The position numbers were made by a program, and so were the translations under genes. From assembly GCA_003663045.1 (NCBI GenBank), contig QMZG01000022.1, forward strand, positions 1 through 11,915: DNA of 11,915 nt, read 5' to 3'. The notes beneath the pieces were generated by a model, which was not told where the DNA came from, made no database searches, and saw nothing but the letters and a program-made list of their open reading frames with translations. This stretch comes from Candidatus Altarchaeales archaeon. GTDB lineage: Archaea > Altiarchaeota > Altiarchaeia > IMC4 > QMZM01. Numbering within the stretch: position 1 is the stretch's first letter; each line of letters opens with the position of its first letter. Shown here one piece after another: positions 1 through 6,489 of this stretch.

Positions 1-138
1 AGGTTTCAGGCTTTGGGACATTCTATGATACCTCTTTTATTTTTCCATGGAGTAGTTGTACTCATAACAATCACAGCATTAGTCATAATAATCCCACCAC
101 TAATACAGAAAATAAAAAAAATCACGAAGAAATCATGA
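1..138 (+). CDS. C-terminus of an unidentified membrane protein (partial)
   Basis: An open frame runs from the window edge to a TGA at 136-138. It encodes about 45 residues: a short leader (RFQALGHSM), a hydrophobic stretch of roughly 25 residues rich in Ile, Val and Leu that should span the membrane, and a lysine-rich tail (KIKKITKKS) expected to stay cytoplasmic. The N-terminus is outside the window, so the family cannot be named; it could be the last helix of a polytopic protein or a C-terminal anchor. It converges on ftsY and the two stop codons share the palindrome TCATGA, giving a 6-bp tail-to-tail overlap. A competing open frame (frame 3) gives a low-complexity Asn/Thr/Ser-rich peptide and looks like an antisense shadow of ftsY. 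Confidence 0.55.
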   Translation, partial: RFQALGHSMIPLLFFHGVVVLITITALVIIIPPLIQKIKKITKKS

Positions 139-1092
139 CTCCAGAATCTGTTCGACAAACCAATTCCTGTCAAATCTTTTCAGGTCTTCATATCCCTGCC
201 CAGTTCCTATGAAAAGAATCGGTCTTTTAGTAATATTTGCTATTGATAATGCAGAACCTCCCTTGGCGTCTGCATCCATCTTTGTCAGGATTATGGCATC
301 GATCCCTATCTCTTTGTTAAATCTCTCTGCCTGATCTACTGCGTCATTTCCAGTCAATGAATCACCCACAAAGATCTTTATATCCGGTTTATTTACCCTG
401 CAGATTTTTTTCATTTCATCCATCAGATTTACATTGGTTTGCATTCTGCCAGCAGTATCTGCAAGAACTACATCTATCCTATGAGCCTTAGCATGTTTTA
501 TGGCGTCATAGATCACAGCGGCGGCATCCGCACCTTTTTGATGTTTTATTAGTTTAACACCAAGAGATTCGGAGTGTTTTTCTATCTGTTCTATTGCTCC
601 AGCCCTGAATGTATCCCCCGCTGCAAGAACTATAGAGAGATTATTATCCATTAGGTATTTTGCCACCTTTGCTATAGTGGTTGTCTTTCCAGTCCCATTT
701 ACACCAAAGAAGACTATCTTGAATGGCTTTTCTGATTTCTGAATTATGGAAAGAATATCAACCTCTTCCTCTGGTGTGAGAACATCCAGCAGGGTTTCTC
801 TCAGTGAATTTTTAATGAATCTATCCAGATTCTCCCTTTCAATTTCTCTGCCAAGTAATTTTTCTTTTAATTCTTGGAGAATAGCCTCAGTAGTCTCCAC
901 AGCAACATCATTCTGAATCAGATCCAGTTGAAGATCATAGAGTATACCCTCAAGATCCTTTTCAGAAAGTTTTATACCCTTTCTGAGAATACCCTTTATC
1001 TTTGTTGCTTTACTGAGTTTAATTTCCCTCTCTGCGATCTCTTCTGTTTTTCCTATAAATTCTTTTACCTTCTTCTTCAGTGATTGGAACAT
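133..1092 (-). CDS. ftsY: Signal recognition particle receptor FtsY (SRP54-type GTPase)
   Basis: FtsY is the membrane-associated SRP receptor; its GTPase pairs with SRP54 to deliver ribosome-nascent chain complexes to the Sec translocon. The 319-residue protein has a short basic N-terminus, a helical N domain (about 25-105) and the NG GTPase domain. Visible motifs are the P-loop GVNGTGKT (130-137), DTFRAGA (160-166), DTAGR (212-216), TKMD (270-273) and the C-terminal GTGQGYEDLKRFD (296-308). The long acidic A domain of bacterial FtsY is absent, as is usual in archaea. The ATG at 1090-1092 is preceded on the minus strand by AGGG about 10 bases upstream. It lies downstream of the Cys-rich gene, separated by about 170 bp that hold a decayed repeat tail and a 20-bp element also found before cmk. 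SRP54 itself (Ffh) is excluded by the absence of a Met-rich M domain. Confidence 0.97.
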   Translation of the reverse strand: MFQSLKKKVKEFIGKTEEIAEREIKLSKATKIKGILRKGIKLSEKDLEGILYDLQLDLIQNDVAVETTEAILQELKEKLLGREIERENLDRFIKNSLRETLLDVLTPEEEVDILSIIQKSEKPFKIVFFGVNGTGKTTTIAKVAKYLMDNNLSIVLAAGDTFRAGAIEQIEKHSESLGVKLIKHQKGADAAAVIYDAIKHAKAHRIDVVLADTAGRMQTNVNLMDEMKKICRVNKPDIKIFVGDSLTGNDAVDQAERFNKEIGIDAIILTKMDADAKGGSALSIANITKRPILFIGTGQGYEDLKRFDRNWFVEQILES

Positions 1093-1100
1093 CTTTGAAT

Positions 1101-1120
1101 CCCTTTTCTTTTAGAAAAAG
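1101..1120 (-). promoter_or_regulatory. Near-palindromic 20-bp element before ftsY, shared with cmk
   Basis: Read on the minus strand this is CTTTTTCTAAAAGAAAAGGG, ending 8 bases before the ftsY ATG. The same string with one extra A lies at 11346-11366 upstream of cmk. It can form a small stem (CTTTTTC or CTTTTC against GAAAAG, loop around TAAA). It could be a 5' leader hairpin, a U-rich terminator of the preceding gene followed by a ribosome-binding GGG, or a regulator site. Function is inferred only from recurrence and position. Confidence 0.4.
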
Positions 1121-1146
1121 AAAGGAAAATTTGCTCGCAATTTTTT

Positions 1147-1261
1147 ATTCTAACAGTATCCTTGAAGTAGCAAACTGAGAGTATAAAATTTTATCTGGAT
1201 CTTCATTAAGGGTATCGAAATTCTGATCATAGATTTTATTATGGAATGGTGTCTTTTTGGC
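1147..1261 (-). pseudogene. Decayed repeat tail beyond the stop of the Cys-rich protein
   Basis: Continuing the Cys-rich reading frame past its TAA (1262-1264), the next codons give AKKTPFHNKIYDQNF and then DTLNEDPDKIL, running on to a TAA at 1145-1147. The intact units read AKKDPSICDKIQDQ, so one further repeat is recognisable with its cysteine lost. The stop codon occupies the column held by Arg or Ile in the other units (CYSGVVR-AKK against CYRLVT-stop-AKK). The ancestral gene was therefore probably longer, and this tail is no longer translated unless the stop is read through. It also fills most of the ftsY upstream gap. Confidence 0.6.
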
Positions 1262-2683
1262 TTAAGTAACTAATCTGTAGCACGAATCTTTGTACCTCTG
1301 ATCCTGGATTTTATCACAGATAGAGGGGTCTTTTTTGACTATGGCCGCTTCTCTGTAGCAAAAATTTTTAGTATGTTGATCCTGTATTTTATCACAGATT
1401 GAAGGGTCTTTTTTCGCTCTAACAACCCCACTATAACACCAATCCTTGTAATACTGATCCAATATCTTATCGCAGATCGAAATGCTTCTTTTGATTCTAC
1501 CAAGATTTATGTAGCATCCTTTTTTAAGATTTTGATTATTGATTTTATCACATAGTGAAAAGTTTCCTTTGGCTTCAGCGAAATCAAAGTAGCAGTGATC
1601 CTTTTTATCCTGATCTTGAATTTTCTCACAGGAAGGAGTTCCTTTGAATTTGGCGAGCCATTTGTAGCACCGATCTCTCTCACCCTGATCTTTAATTTTA
1701 TCGCATAATGAATCATTTCCTCTGGCTTTAGCAAGTTCAAAATAACATCGATCTCTTAACTCATAGTCCTGAATCTTATTACAATTGCAATTTAGACGGT
1801 AACTATAGAAAAAGTTGGTAGAAGAGTGAAGAGAGTACCCCCAATAGTATGCACTTCTATAGTAATACGCAATCTCTGGATACTTAGTAGTGTTCATTCC
1901 ATGATTAAGAATATCAGAAAAAGCAGAACACAATTCTTCCTTTGAGAAATTAAAACATTCCATAAAATAGGGAAACGAACTTGAATGTCTATTATAACAG
2001 TTTACATAGCACTTTCTATTATTTGAGCAATAGATAGTTCCACTCTCTTTCTTACATTTATAATAATCACAGGGTTGGGTGGGGGAGATATTACATTCAT
2101 AGCATGCAACACTAAAAAATTTGGATATTCGTATATTGGGATGATTTTTAAACGTTTCTCTTAAAATAGGATATTCCCTTGCCATATTTGAAGTCATTTT
2201 AATTATATCAATGTCGTCTGTGGTATCTATAGAATCATTCCAGATTTTTTGGTTTAAAAAACTATTAATTTCGCTACAAACTTCATCTTTTGTATAACCT
2301 AAACATTCTATGCCATACAAGAGATATTTCCCATAGCATTTTTGATTTCTCTCACAATATCCAAAGTATTTGTGTGGTAATGTGTCACATACGCACTTTT
2401 CTGCAGGTTCGAATGGTTTGGTATATCTACAATACAGATAAAGATCCTTTGTACATATAGGACCAATGTTGTAGCCACGACAATACCAACCAGCTCCACT
2501 TGGAAATGTCGTATGGAATCCTCCACGTGAATAATAACATCCTGTTCCAACACAAGATGACCCAAATAGACCTATATGGATATTTAAAAGTTCTCTCATT
2601 AAAGGATAAAAGTAAATGAAAAGGAGCATACACCCACTCAGCACAATTACAAAAACCAGAATAAAAACCAAATATCTCTTCAT
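1262..2683 (-). CDS. Secreted or membrane-anchored Cys-rich protein with 26-residue C-x-K-I repeats
   Basis: The family is not recognised by name. The 473 residues begin with a basic-hydrophobic segment (1-30) that may be a signal anchor; LSGC at 15-18 resembles a lipobox, but strong hydrophobicity continues after it. About 36 cysteines follow. The middle contains two related Cys modules (about 109-144 and 218-260), each with YC-x-x-N-x-KCY, then EC and a (Y/F)(T/S)K(D/E)E(V/L)C helix. From 301 to the end are seven units, mostly of 26 residues, with consensus C-[DNE]-K-I-x-[DN]-Q-x3-[KR]-x-x-C-Y, two cysteines per unit; the last is cut by the stop. Disulfide-stabilised extracellular solenoid is an inference. 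The gene sits between pfdA and ftsY, has its own TATA-like box and no Shine-Dalgarno, suggesting a leaderless transcript independent of the housekeeping operon. Confidence 0.8.
   Translation of the reverse strand: MKRYLVFILVFVIVLSGCMLLFIYFYPLMRELLNIHIGLFGSSCVGTGCYYSRGGFHTTFPSGAGWYCRGYNIGPICTKDLYLYCRYTKPFEPAEKCVCDTLPHKYFGYCERNQKCYGKYLLYGIECLGYTKDEVCSEINSFLNQKIWNDSIDTTDDIDIIKMTSNMAREYPILRETFKNHPNIRISKFFSVACYECNISPTQPCDYYKCKKESGTIYCSNNRKCYVNCYNRHSSSFPYFMECFNFSKEELCSAFSDILNHGMNTTKYPEIAYYYRSAYYWGYSLHSSTNFFYSYRLNCNCNKIQDYELRDRCYFELAKARGNDSLCDKIKDQGERDRCYKWLAKFKGTPSCEKIQDQDKKDHCYFDFAEAKGNFSLCDKINNQNLKKGCYINLGRIKRSISICDKILDQYYKDWCYSGVVRAKKDPSICDKIQDQHTKNFCYREAAIVKKDPSICDKIQDQRYKDSCYRLVT
1265..1783 (-). 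repeat. Coding tandem repeat array, about 78 bp per unit (26 residues)
   Basis: The array encodes residues 301-473 of the Cys-rich protein. Units begin at cysteines 301, 327, 352, 378, 404, 430 and 456, so spacing is 26 residues except one of 25. Units 5, 6 and 7 are the most alike (CDKI-x-DQ, KKDPSI) and lie next to the stop. Units 1-4 have diverged more. That gradient suggests the C-terminal end expanded most recently, followed by a truncating stop. Confidence 0.85.
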
Positions 2684-2700
2684 AATGGGATATTGGTAAC

Positions 2701-2714
2701 ATAAATATAAATTT
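2701..2714 (-). promoter_or_regulatory. TATA-like promoter of the Cys-rich gene
   Basis: On the minus strand the sequence is AAATTTATATTTAT, centred about 24 bases before the ATG at 2681-2683. In archaea the TATA box lies roughly 26 bases before the transcription start, so the transcript would start at or very near the ATG. The bases between hold no purine-rich ribosome-binding site, which agrees with a leaderless mRNA. It begins right at the end of pfdA. Confidence 0.6.
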
Positions 2715-3151
2715 CATTTCTGCTCAGCCTGAATCTCCCTCATTAACCTCTGATATTCATCATTCAATTTGACTAATCTATCATTTATTTCTACCACACT
2801 CTTTTGCAATTTCTCCATTGTCTTGGTAATTTCTTCGCCCCTTGCTTCTAAAATCTTCCTGCTTTCATCGACATTCTTCTCTATAGAAATTCCAGCCCCT
2901 ACTCCAACAATTACCCTTTCCACATCTTTTAATTCTGCCCTGATAAAAGAACCCGAACCAATGGAAACGAGAATCTCTGTACCAGCCTTATTTTCCTTCA
3001 AGGCGTCTAATGCCGTTAGCGATGATCTTAACTCTGCCATGGTAGAATCGAGCAATTGAATCTCATTTCTTAGAGAATCCATCTGTCTCCTATATGTTTC
3101 CAATTCCATCAAAATCCTTTGCAATTCCTGTCTTTTATCTTTTACCTCCAT
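2714..3151 (-). CDS. pfdA: Prefoldin alpha subunit
   Basis: Prefoldin is a hexameric (two alpha, four beta) jellyfish-shaped chaperone that captures unfolded proteins in the cytosol and passes them to the thermosome. The 145 residues show the alpha pattern: an N-terminal coiled-coil helix (about 3-50, ending ELRSSLTALDAL), a central pair of beta hairpins (about 58-92, with ILVSIGSGSFIRAEL and VGVGAGISIEK), and a C-terminal helix (93-145) with heptad spacing. Length matches archaeal alpha subunits. The start overlaps the end of rpiA by 17 bp in another frame, suggesting coupled translation. Archaeal pfdA is commonly close to ftsY; here the two are split by the Cys-rich gene. Confidence 0.93.
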   Translation of the reverse strand: MEVKDKRQELQRILMELETYRRQMDSLRNEIQLLDSTMAELRSSLTALDALKENKAGTEILVSIGSGSFIRAELKDVERVIVGVGAGISIEKNVDESRKILEARGEEITKTMEKLQKSVVEINDRLVKLNDEYQRLMREIQAEQK

Positions 3152-3830
3152 TTAAATCACGCTCCATTATCCTTACTTTTTTACCATCGGCAACTATGAT
3201 CTTTTCGGGTCTTCTATTGGCGAATATCCCATTCTCAATAACACCAGGTATATTGTTTATATCGCCCTCCAATTTTTCTGGATTGATTATGTTAAACCTA
3301 ACATCGAGTATTAAATTTCCATTATCTGTCCTGAAATCTTCCCTTAATCTTGCAATTCCACCCAATTTTTGAATTTCCTTTCTAACAAAATTTTCTGAAA
3401 ATGAGAGGACTTCTATCGGAACGGGAGTATTTCCAATTCTATCTACAGTCTTTGTTTTATCTACAATGACAATGAATTCCTTAGATGCCATAGCAACTAT
3501 CTTCTCTTTAGTGTGTGCTCCACCCCCACCCTTTATTAGATTAAAATTTAAATCAACCTCATCGGCACCGTCAATATCTAGATCAACCTCAGGGTATTCA
3601 TTCAGATTTGATAATGGAATTTCCAGATTATCCGCCATTTTTTCTGTCTCAATAGAGGTTGGAATTGCAATTATTTCCAATGATTCCTTCTTTATCTTTT
3701 CAGCCAATTTTTCTATAAAATATCTCACCGTTGTCCCGGTTCCCAGGCCAAGGATCATACCATCCCTTACAAATTCTACAGCCCTTTCTCCAACTGCCAT
3801 CTTTGAAATTTCTATATGTGATCTTTTCAT
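3135..3830 (-). CDS. rpiA: Ribose-5-phosphate isomerase A
   Basis: RpiA interconverts ribose 5-phosphate and ribulose 5-phosphate, supplying ribose for nucleotides; in archaea lacking the oxidative pentose pathway it works with ribulose-monophosphate or non-oxidative routes. The 231 residues contain the phosphate loop GLGTGTT (28-34), the acidic DGADE (87-91), KGGGGA-x-x-K-E (100-109, carrying the expected general-base Glu at 109), and VDKTK (123-127). Length is typical. The ATG overlaps the preceding gene's TGA as ATGA, and its 3' end overlaps pfdA by 17 bp, so it belongs to one leftward operon. No key residue appears missing. Confidence 0.96.
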   Translation of the reverse strand: MKRSHIEISKMAVGERAVEFVRDGMILGLGTGTTVRYFIEKLAEKIKKESLEIIAIPTSIETEKMADNLEIPLSNLNEYPEVDLDIDGADEVDLNFNLIKGGGGAHTKEKIVAMASKEFIVIVDKTKTVDRIGNTPVPIEVLSFSENFVRKEIQKLGGIARLREDFRTDNGNLILDVRFNIINPEKLEGDINNIPGVIENGIFANRRPEKIIVADGKKVRIMERDLNGGKR

Positions 3831-4111
3831 TTCAACATCCTGTGTATATTCCTTATTATATGACTACTAATAACCCTATTTTTTCTTAACATATCCACCC
3901 CTTCCATCTTTCCCAAGATACCCAGAAGTGCTATTGCCTGTTTTTCTAAATCCTCTCTGGAATGACTATCCCAGAGGAAAAGCCTTGTTTCTTCAAAGCC
4001 CCTCTTCTCGAGAGTACGTCCCACACTATCCAAGAAACTGGTATCAAATAATACTTTCTTAATATCGGGATCCCTCCTTATCTCACTCAAAAATCTTGCT
4101 AATTCACCCAT
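3827..4111 (-). CDS. Uncharacterised 94-residue protein between thrS and rpiA
   Basis: I do not recognise the family. The ATG at 4109-4111 is chosen because it lies one base after the thrS TAA and is preceded by GAGGT about 9 bases upstream; an in-frame ATG ten codons earlier would overlap thrS by 29 bp. The product starts MGELARFLSEIRRDPDIKK and is basic and largely alpha-helical in pattern, with alternating charged and leucine-rich segments, no cysteines, no signal peptide and no membrane segment. It ends in ATGA shared with rpiA, so it is almost certainly co-translated with thrS and rpiA. A soluble cytoplasmic protein is likely. The tight packing and balanced codon use argue that it is a real gene rather than spurious. 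Confidence 0.75.
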   Translation of the reverse strand: MGELARFLSEIRRDPDIKKVLFDTSFLDSVGRTLEKRGFEETRLFLWDSHSREDLEKQAIALLGILGKMEGVDMLRKNRVISSHIIRNIHRMLK

Positions 4112-4112
4112 T

Positions 4113-5984
4113 TTACACAAACCTCGGTCTCTCCGAGACAAATCTGGATAGAGGAAGTGGCTTAAATGGCAGGTTTCCTGTCTTATCTTTAATCTCTCTG
4201 ATTAATTCTTTCAGAGACATATCCCTCTGCTCGCCTGAGCGTCGAATCCTCACCTTGAATCTTTCGGATTCCCTTTCCCTCTCTCCCAGAACAAGGATGT
4301 ATGGAATCCACTCCCTTTCTGCCTCTCTTATCTTTTTACCGATGGTCTCATTTCTGTCATCGATGTCTACCCTTATCCTATTCTTATCTAATTCATCTGC
4401 AATCTCTTGTGCGAATTCATTGAATTCCTTAGAGACCGGAACAAGCCTTACCTGTGTCGGAGAGAGCCATAAAGGTAGCATGGGTTTATTTCCCCTCTGC
4501 TGCTCTAGATATGCCTTCTCCAAAAGGGCATACACATTCCTATCAATACTTCCAGAGATACTGGCATGAAGCATCAGTGGATGCTTTTCCTTTCCATCTT
4601 CATCCACGTATGTTATCCCAAATCTCTCGGTATTCTCTATATCTATCTGCACAGTGGAAAGGGCCGATGCTTTATCCAATGCATCTACGAAATTGAATTC
4701 AAACTTCATCACAAAATAAAAGGGTCTTTCATCCCAGATCTCAATTAATGCCGGTTTTCCAACCAGTTTCACCAATTGATTTGCAAATTCCTTATTCTCC
4801 TCATAAAACCTTCTAACAAATCTTATGCCGATCTCATACTCTAGTTTAAGGTCATTCATCCATTTCATACATAATCTGTACTGTGATAAGAATTCCTTTT
4901 TTGCAGATTCCATATCAACTGTGAGTGTGTGCATATCTGGCATCGTAAATGCCCTCAGCCTTCTTAGTCCAACCAGCTCACCACTCTGCTCATATCTGAA
5001 ACTGTAATGGGTCAATTCGTATAACCTAAGTGGAAGATTTCTATAGGAGATTGTCATATCGTGCTTCATTAGGTACTGACCAAAGCAGGCGGCAAATCTC
5101 AGGAAGTATTCCTTGACCCCAGATTTTAGGGTGTATTGTCTTGCAGGAAATCTATCTATATATTTAGAGAGATTGGGGTGTGAGATATCATACATGATCG
5201 GTGTTTCAACCTGCATTCCTCCACTCTCTGCAACGATATTTGAAACGTGTTCTTCCAGAAGCCTCTTTATTAAGGAGCCCTTTGGGTACCATCTCATATT
5301 CCCCTGATCTGAGCCCGGTTCATAATCTGCTATTTCATGTATCCGCATAAGTCTAACATGCGGCGGTTCCTTATCCACCACCCTGGATTTCGATATCTCA
5401 TAATCTGCAAATTTCTTAAGATTCAGGTTTTCTTTTTTAAATCTGAATTCTGAAACTGGAACCAGATTACCACTCAAATCCAGGATATACCATTCTGACT
5501 TAAGCCTCTCCTCCGCTTTCAATGCCTCCGATTCCTTTCCCTTTTTTTCTTTTTTCCCTTTCCCTCCCTCGGGCACAATAGTCCTGGAAAGTTCAGAAAG
5601 TGGATGCCCCTTGCATTTTATCTCAAAGCCTTTGTACCAACCAAAGGGTGCCTTTATTGTCGGGTATTCTTTCTTCAGATTTTTATATGCATCATCTAAT
5701 ATCTTTCTTGCCACATTTACGCCGCTAAGAGAACTGGAGAGATGTGCATAGGGGTAGATGGCAATAGATTCCGCCCCCACCCTTTTCACAGTTCCTTTAA
5801 TTTCTTTAACCAACTGCTTGATTACAGAATCTGGATCCTCTTCATCGATCTTTTCTACCGCGATAAACGCCACCAGGACGTTCTCTGCTTCCTGCCCCTT
5901 TTCCTTAAATTCCTCCGCATCCCTTATAGCCTTCTTCTTTGCCTCGAATTTTATGTAGTCAGAATGAATTAGAAGAATTCTCAT
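4113..5984 (-). CDS. thrS: Threonyl-tRNA synthetase, archaeal type with DTD-like editing domain
   Basis: ThrRS attaches threonine to tRNA-Thr. The 623 residues have the archaeal layout. Residues 1-136 form the D-aminoacyl-tRNA-deacylase-like editing domain that removes serine, with YPYAHLSSSLS (His81) and FGWYKGFEIKCKGHPLSELSR (Tyr117, Lys118) as recognisable active-site strings. Next comes a lysine-rich linker (140-160), then the class II catalytic core. Zinc ligands are expected at Cys300, His352 and His473; motif 2 is FRYEQSGELVGLRRLRAF (329-346) and motif 3 is centred on SGSIDRNVYALLE (477-489). The anticodon-binding domain occupies about 505-600. The editing and catalytic parts are in one chain, unlike archaea with split ThrRS. 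It heads the leftward operon and is divergent from sepCysS, sharing a 67-bp promoter region. Confidence 0.97.
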   Translation of the reverse strand: MRILLIHSDYIKFEAKKKAIRDAEEFKEKGQEAENVLVAFIAVEKIDEEDPDSVIKQLVKEIKGTVKRVGAESIAIYPYAHLSSSLSGVNVARKILDDAYKNLKKEYPTIKAPFGWYKGFEIKCKGHPLSELSRTIVPEGGKGKKEKKGKESEALKAEERLKSEWYILDLSGNLVPVSEFRFKKENLNLKKFADYEISKSRVVDKEPPHVRLMRIHEIADYEPGSDQGNMRWYPKGSLIKRLLEEHVSNIVAESGGMQVETPIMYDISHPNLSKYIDRFPARQYTLKSGVKEYFLRFAACFGQYLMKHDMTISYRNLPLRLYELTHYSFRYEQSGELVGLRRLRAFTMPDMHTLTVDMESAKKEFLSQYRLCMKWMNDLKLEYEIGIRFVRRFYEENKEFANQLVKLVGKPALIEIWDERPFYFVMKFEFNFVDALDKASALSTVQIDIENTERFGITYVDEDGKEKHPLMLHASISGSIDRNVYALLEKAYLEQQRGNKPMLPLWLSPTQVRLVPVSKEFNEFAQEIADELDKNRIRVDIDDRNETIGKKIREAEREWIPYILVLGERERESERFKVRIRRSGEQRDMSLKELIREIKDKTGNLPFKPLPLSRFVSERPRFV

Positions 5985-6011
5985 TTTAATGTAATAAGAA
6001 ATTAGAAGGAG

Positions 6012-6024
6012 ATAAATTTAAACT
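6012..6024. promoter_or_regulatory. Divergent TATA-like region for thrS and the original sepCysS start
   Basis: The AT-rich core ATAAATTTAAAC can be read as a TATA box on either strand. On the minus strand its centre is about 34 bases before the thrS ATG. On the plus strand it is about 34 bases before the ATG at 6052, predicting short leaders of under ten bases both ways. This is the only sequence resembling a promoter in the 67 bp between the two genes, so it was probably the native sepCysS promoter before the hicBA insertion. A GGAG at 6009-6012 precedes an ATG at 6025, but that ATG would lie upstream of the predicted transcription start. Confidence 0.5.
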
Positions 6025-6049
6025 ATGAAACAGAGTATTAAACAAGATA

Positions 6050-6160
6050 AAATGATTCACTTTAGAGAATCTCTGCGAAAATTTGAAGATATGCACAGGG
6101 AGGCGATAGGGTATATAAATTTGAATCCCATTCAGAGGGGTGGAATTTTGACACCGGAGG
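6050..6160 (+). repeat. 111-bp direct repeat, left copy
   Basis: This stretch is identical base for base with 6712-6822. It comprises two A residues, the sepCysS ATG and the following 106 bases. Identity breaks on both sides: A at 6049 against G at 6711, and A at 6161 against C at 6823. The perfect identity implies a recent event, gene conversion, or an assembly artefact. Confidence 0.97.
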
Positions 6161-6216
6161 AAATAAAACCACTCATAGAACCTTTTATAGGGCGGGAGAG
6201 ATGCTGTTGCTGGTGA
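6052..6216 (+). pseudogene. Truncated 5' stump of sepCysS
   Basis: The first 36 codons match the functional gene at 6714 exactly (MIHFRESLRK through GGILTPE). The frame then runs into unrelated sequence (EIKPLIEPFIGRERCCCW) and stops at TGA 6214-6216. It lacks the whole PLP-binding fold and cannot be an enzyme. It retains the native promoter-proximal position next to thrS, so it marks where sepCysS originally began. A short peptide may still be made from it. An ATG at 6025 would add nine residues but lies before the predicted transcription start. Confidence 0.85.
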
Positions 6217-6223
6217 TATTTAT
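6215..6223 (+). promoter_or_regulatory. Possible TATA box of hicBA
   Basis: GATATTTAT is centred about 37 bases before the hicB ATG at 6256, which predicts a leader near 11 bases that would include GTGAG at 6248-6252 as a ribosome-binding site. If active it would also transcribe sepCysS, which no longer adjoins its native promoter. The match is only moderate. Confidence 0.35.
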
Positions 6224-6255
6224 GTCTTAAGATGTAAGTTGTAACTAGTGAGAAA

Positions 6256-6489
6256 ATGGATTTAACAGCAATTATCAAAAAAGGTGAAAAACAGTATGTT
6301 GCATTATGTCCGGAGATTGATGTTGTTAGTCAAGGCTATACAGTTGAAGAGGCTTTAAAGAATCTAAAAGATGCTGTGGAGCTTTACTTGGAAGAATTTG
6401 AAGCCCCCGAGGAAATTAAGAGTGAAGAGATACTCGTAACACATCTTAGGGTTAAAGATGCAAAGATTGCCAGTCCTCTCGGGGCGTGA
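6256..6489 (+). CDS. hicB: HicB-family antitoxin
   Basis: HicB antitoxins bind and block the HicA mRNA interferase. The 77 residues carry the degenerate RNase H-like HicB core: ALCPEIDVVSQGYTVEEALKNL and the helix following it (DAVELYLEEF), about residues 16-48, with the diagnostic CPE-x-x-V-x-x-G-x-T-x-x-EA pattern. There is no helix-turn-helix or ribbon-helix-helix extension, so autoregulation would need another factor or a very short DNA-binding tail. The start has GTGAG four bases upstream. It precedes and overlaps hicA by 32 bp, giving antitoxin-first order as is common in archaeal and many bacterial HicBA loci. The pair sits between the repeats of the sepCysS 5' end. Confidence 0.9.
   Translation: MDLTAIIKKGEKQYVALCPEIDVVSQGYTVEEALKNLKDAVELYLEEFEAPEEIKSEEILVTHLRVKDAKIASPLGA

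Noticed and set aside
1265..1783. Regular repeats of about 78 bp that could suggest a CRISPR array or satellite
   Set aside because: The repeats are in-frame coding units of 26 residues with conserved cysteines and have diverged at synonymous and other positions; there are no identical repeats alternating with unique spacers.
2427..2717. Alternative frame inside the Cys-rich gene, 96 codons
   Set aside because: It overlaps the better-supported frame, which alone has the signal segment, the regular cysteine spacing and the matching promoter position.
3466..3870. Plus-strand open frame of 134 codons opposite rpiA
   Set aside because: It is a serine/isoleucine/proline-rich antisense shadow of rpiA, with no family resemblance and no ribosome-binding site.
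4096..4569. Plus-strand open frame of 157 codons opposite thrS
   Set aside because: It is antisense to the conserved anticodon-binding and motif 3 coding region and has shadow-type composition.
5985..6051. Possible tRNA or small RNA gene in the divergent gap
   Set aside because: The gap is 67 bp, AT-rich and without cloverleaf stems; no other gap in the window shows tRNA-like structure either.
6025..6216. A 63-residue open frame as an independent small gene
   Set aside because: Thirty-six codons are an exact copy of the sepCysS start and the rest runs into the insert; it is best treated as a truncated stump.
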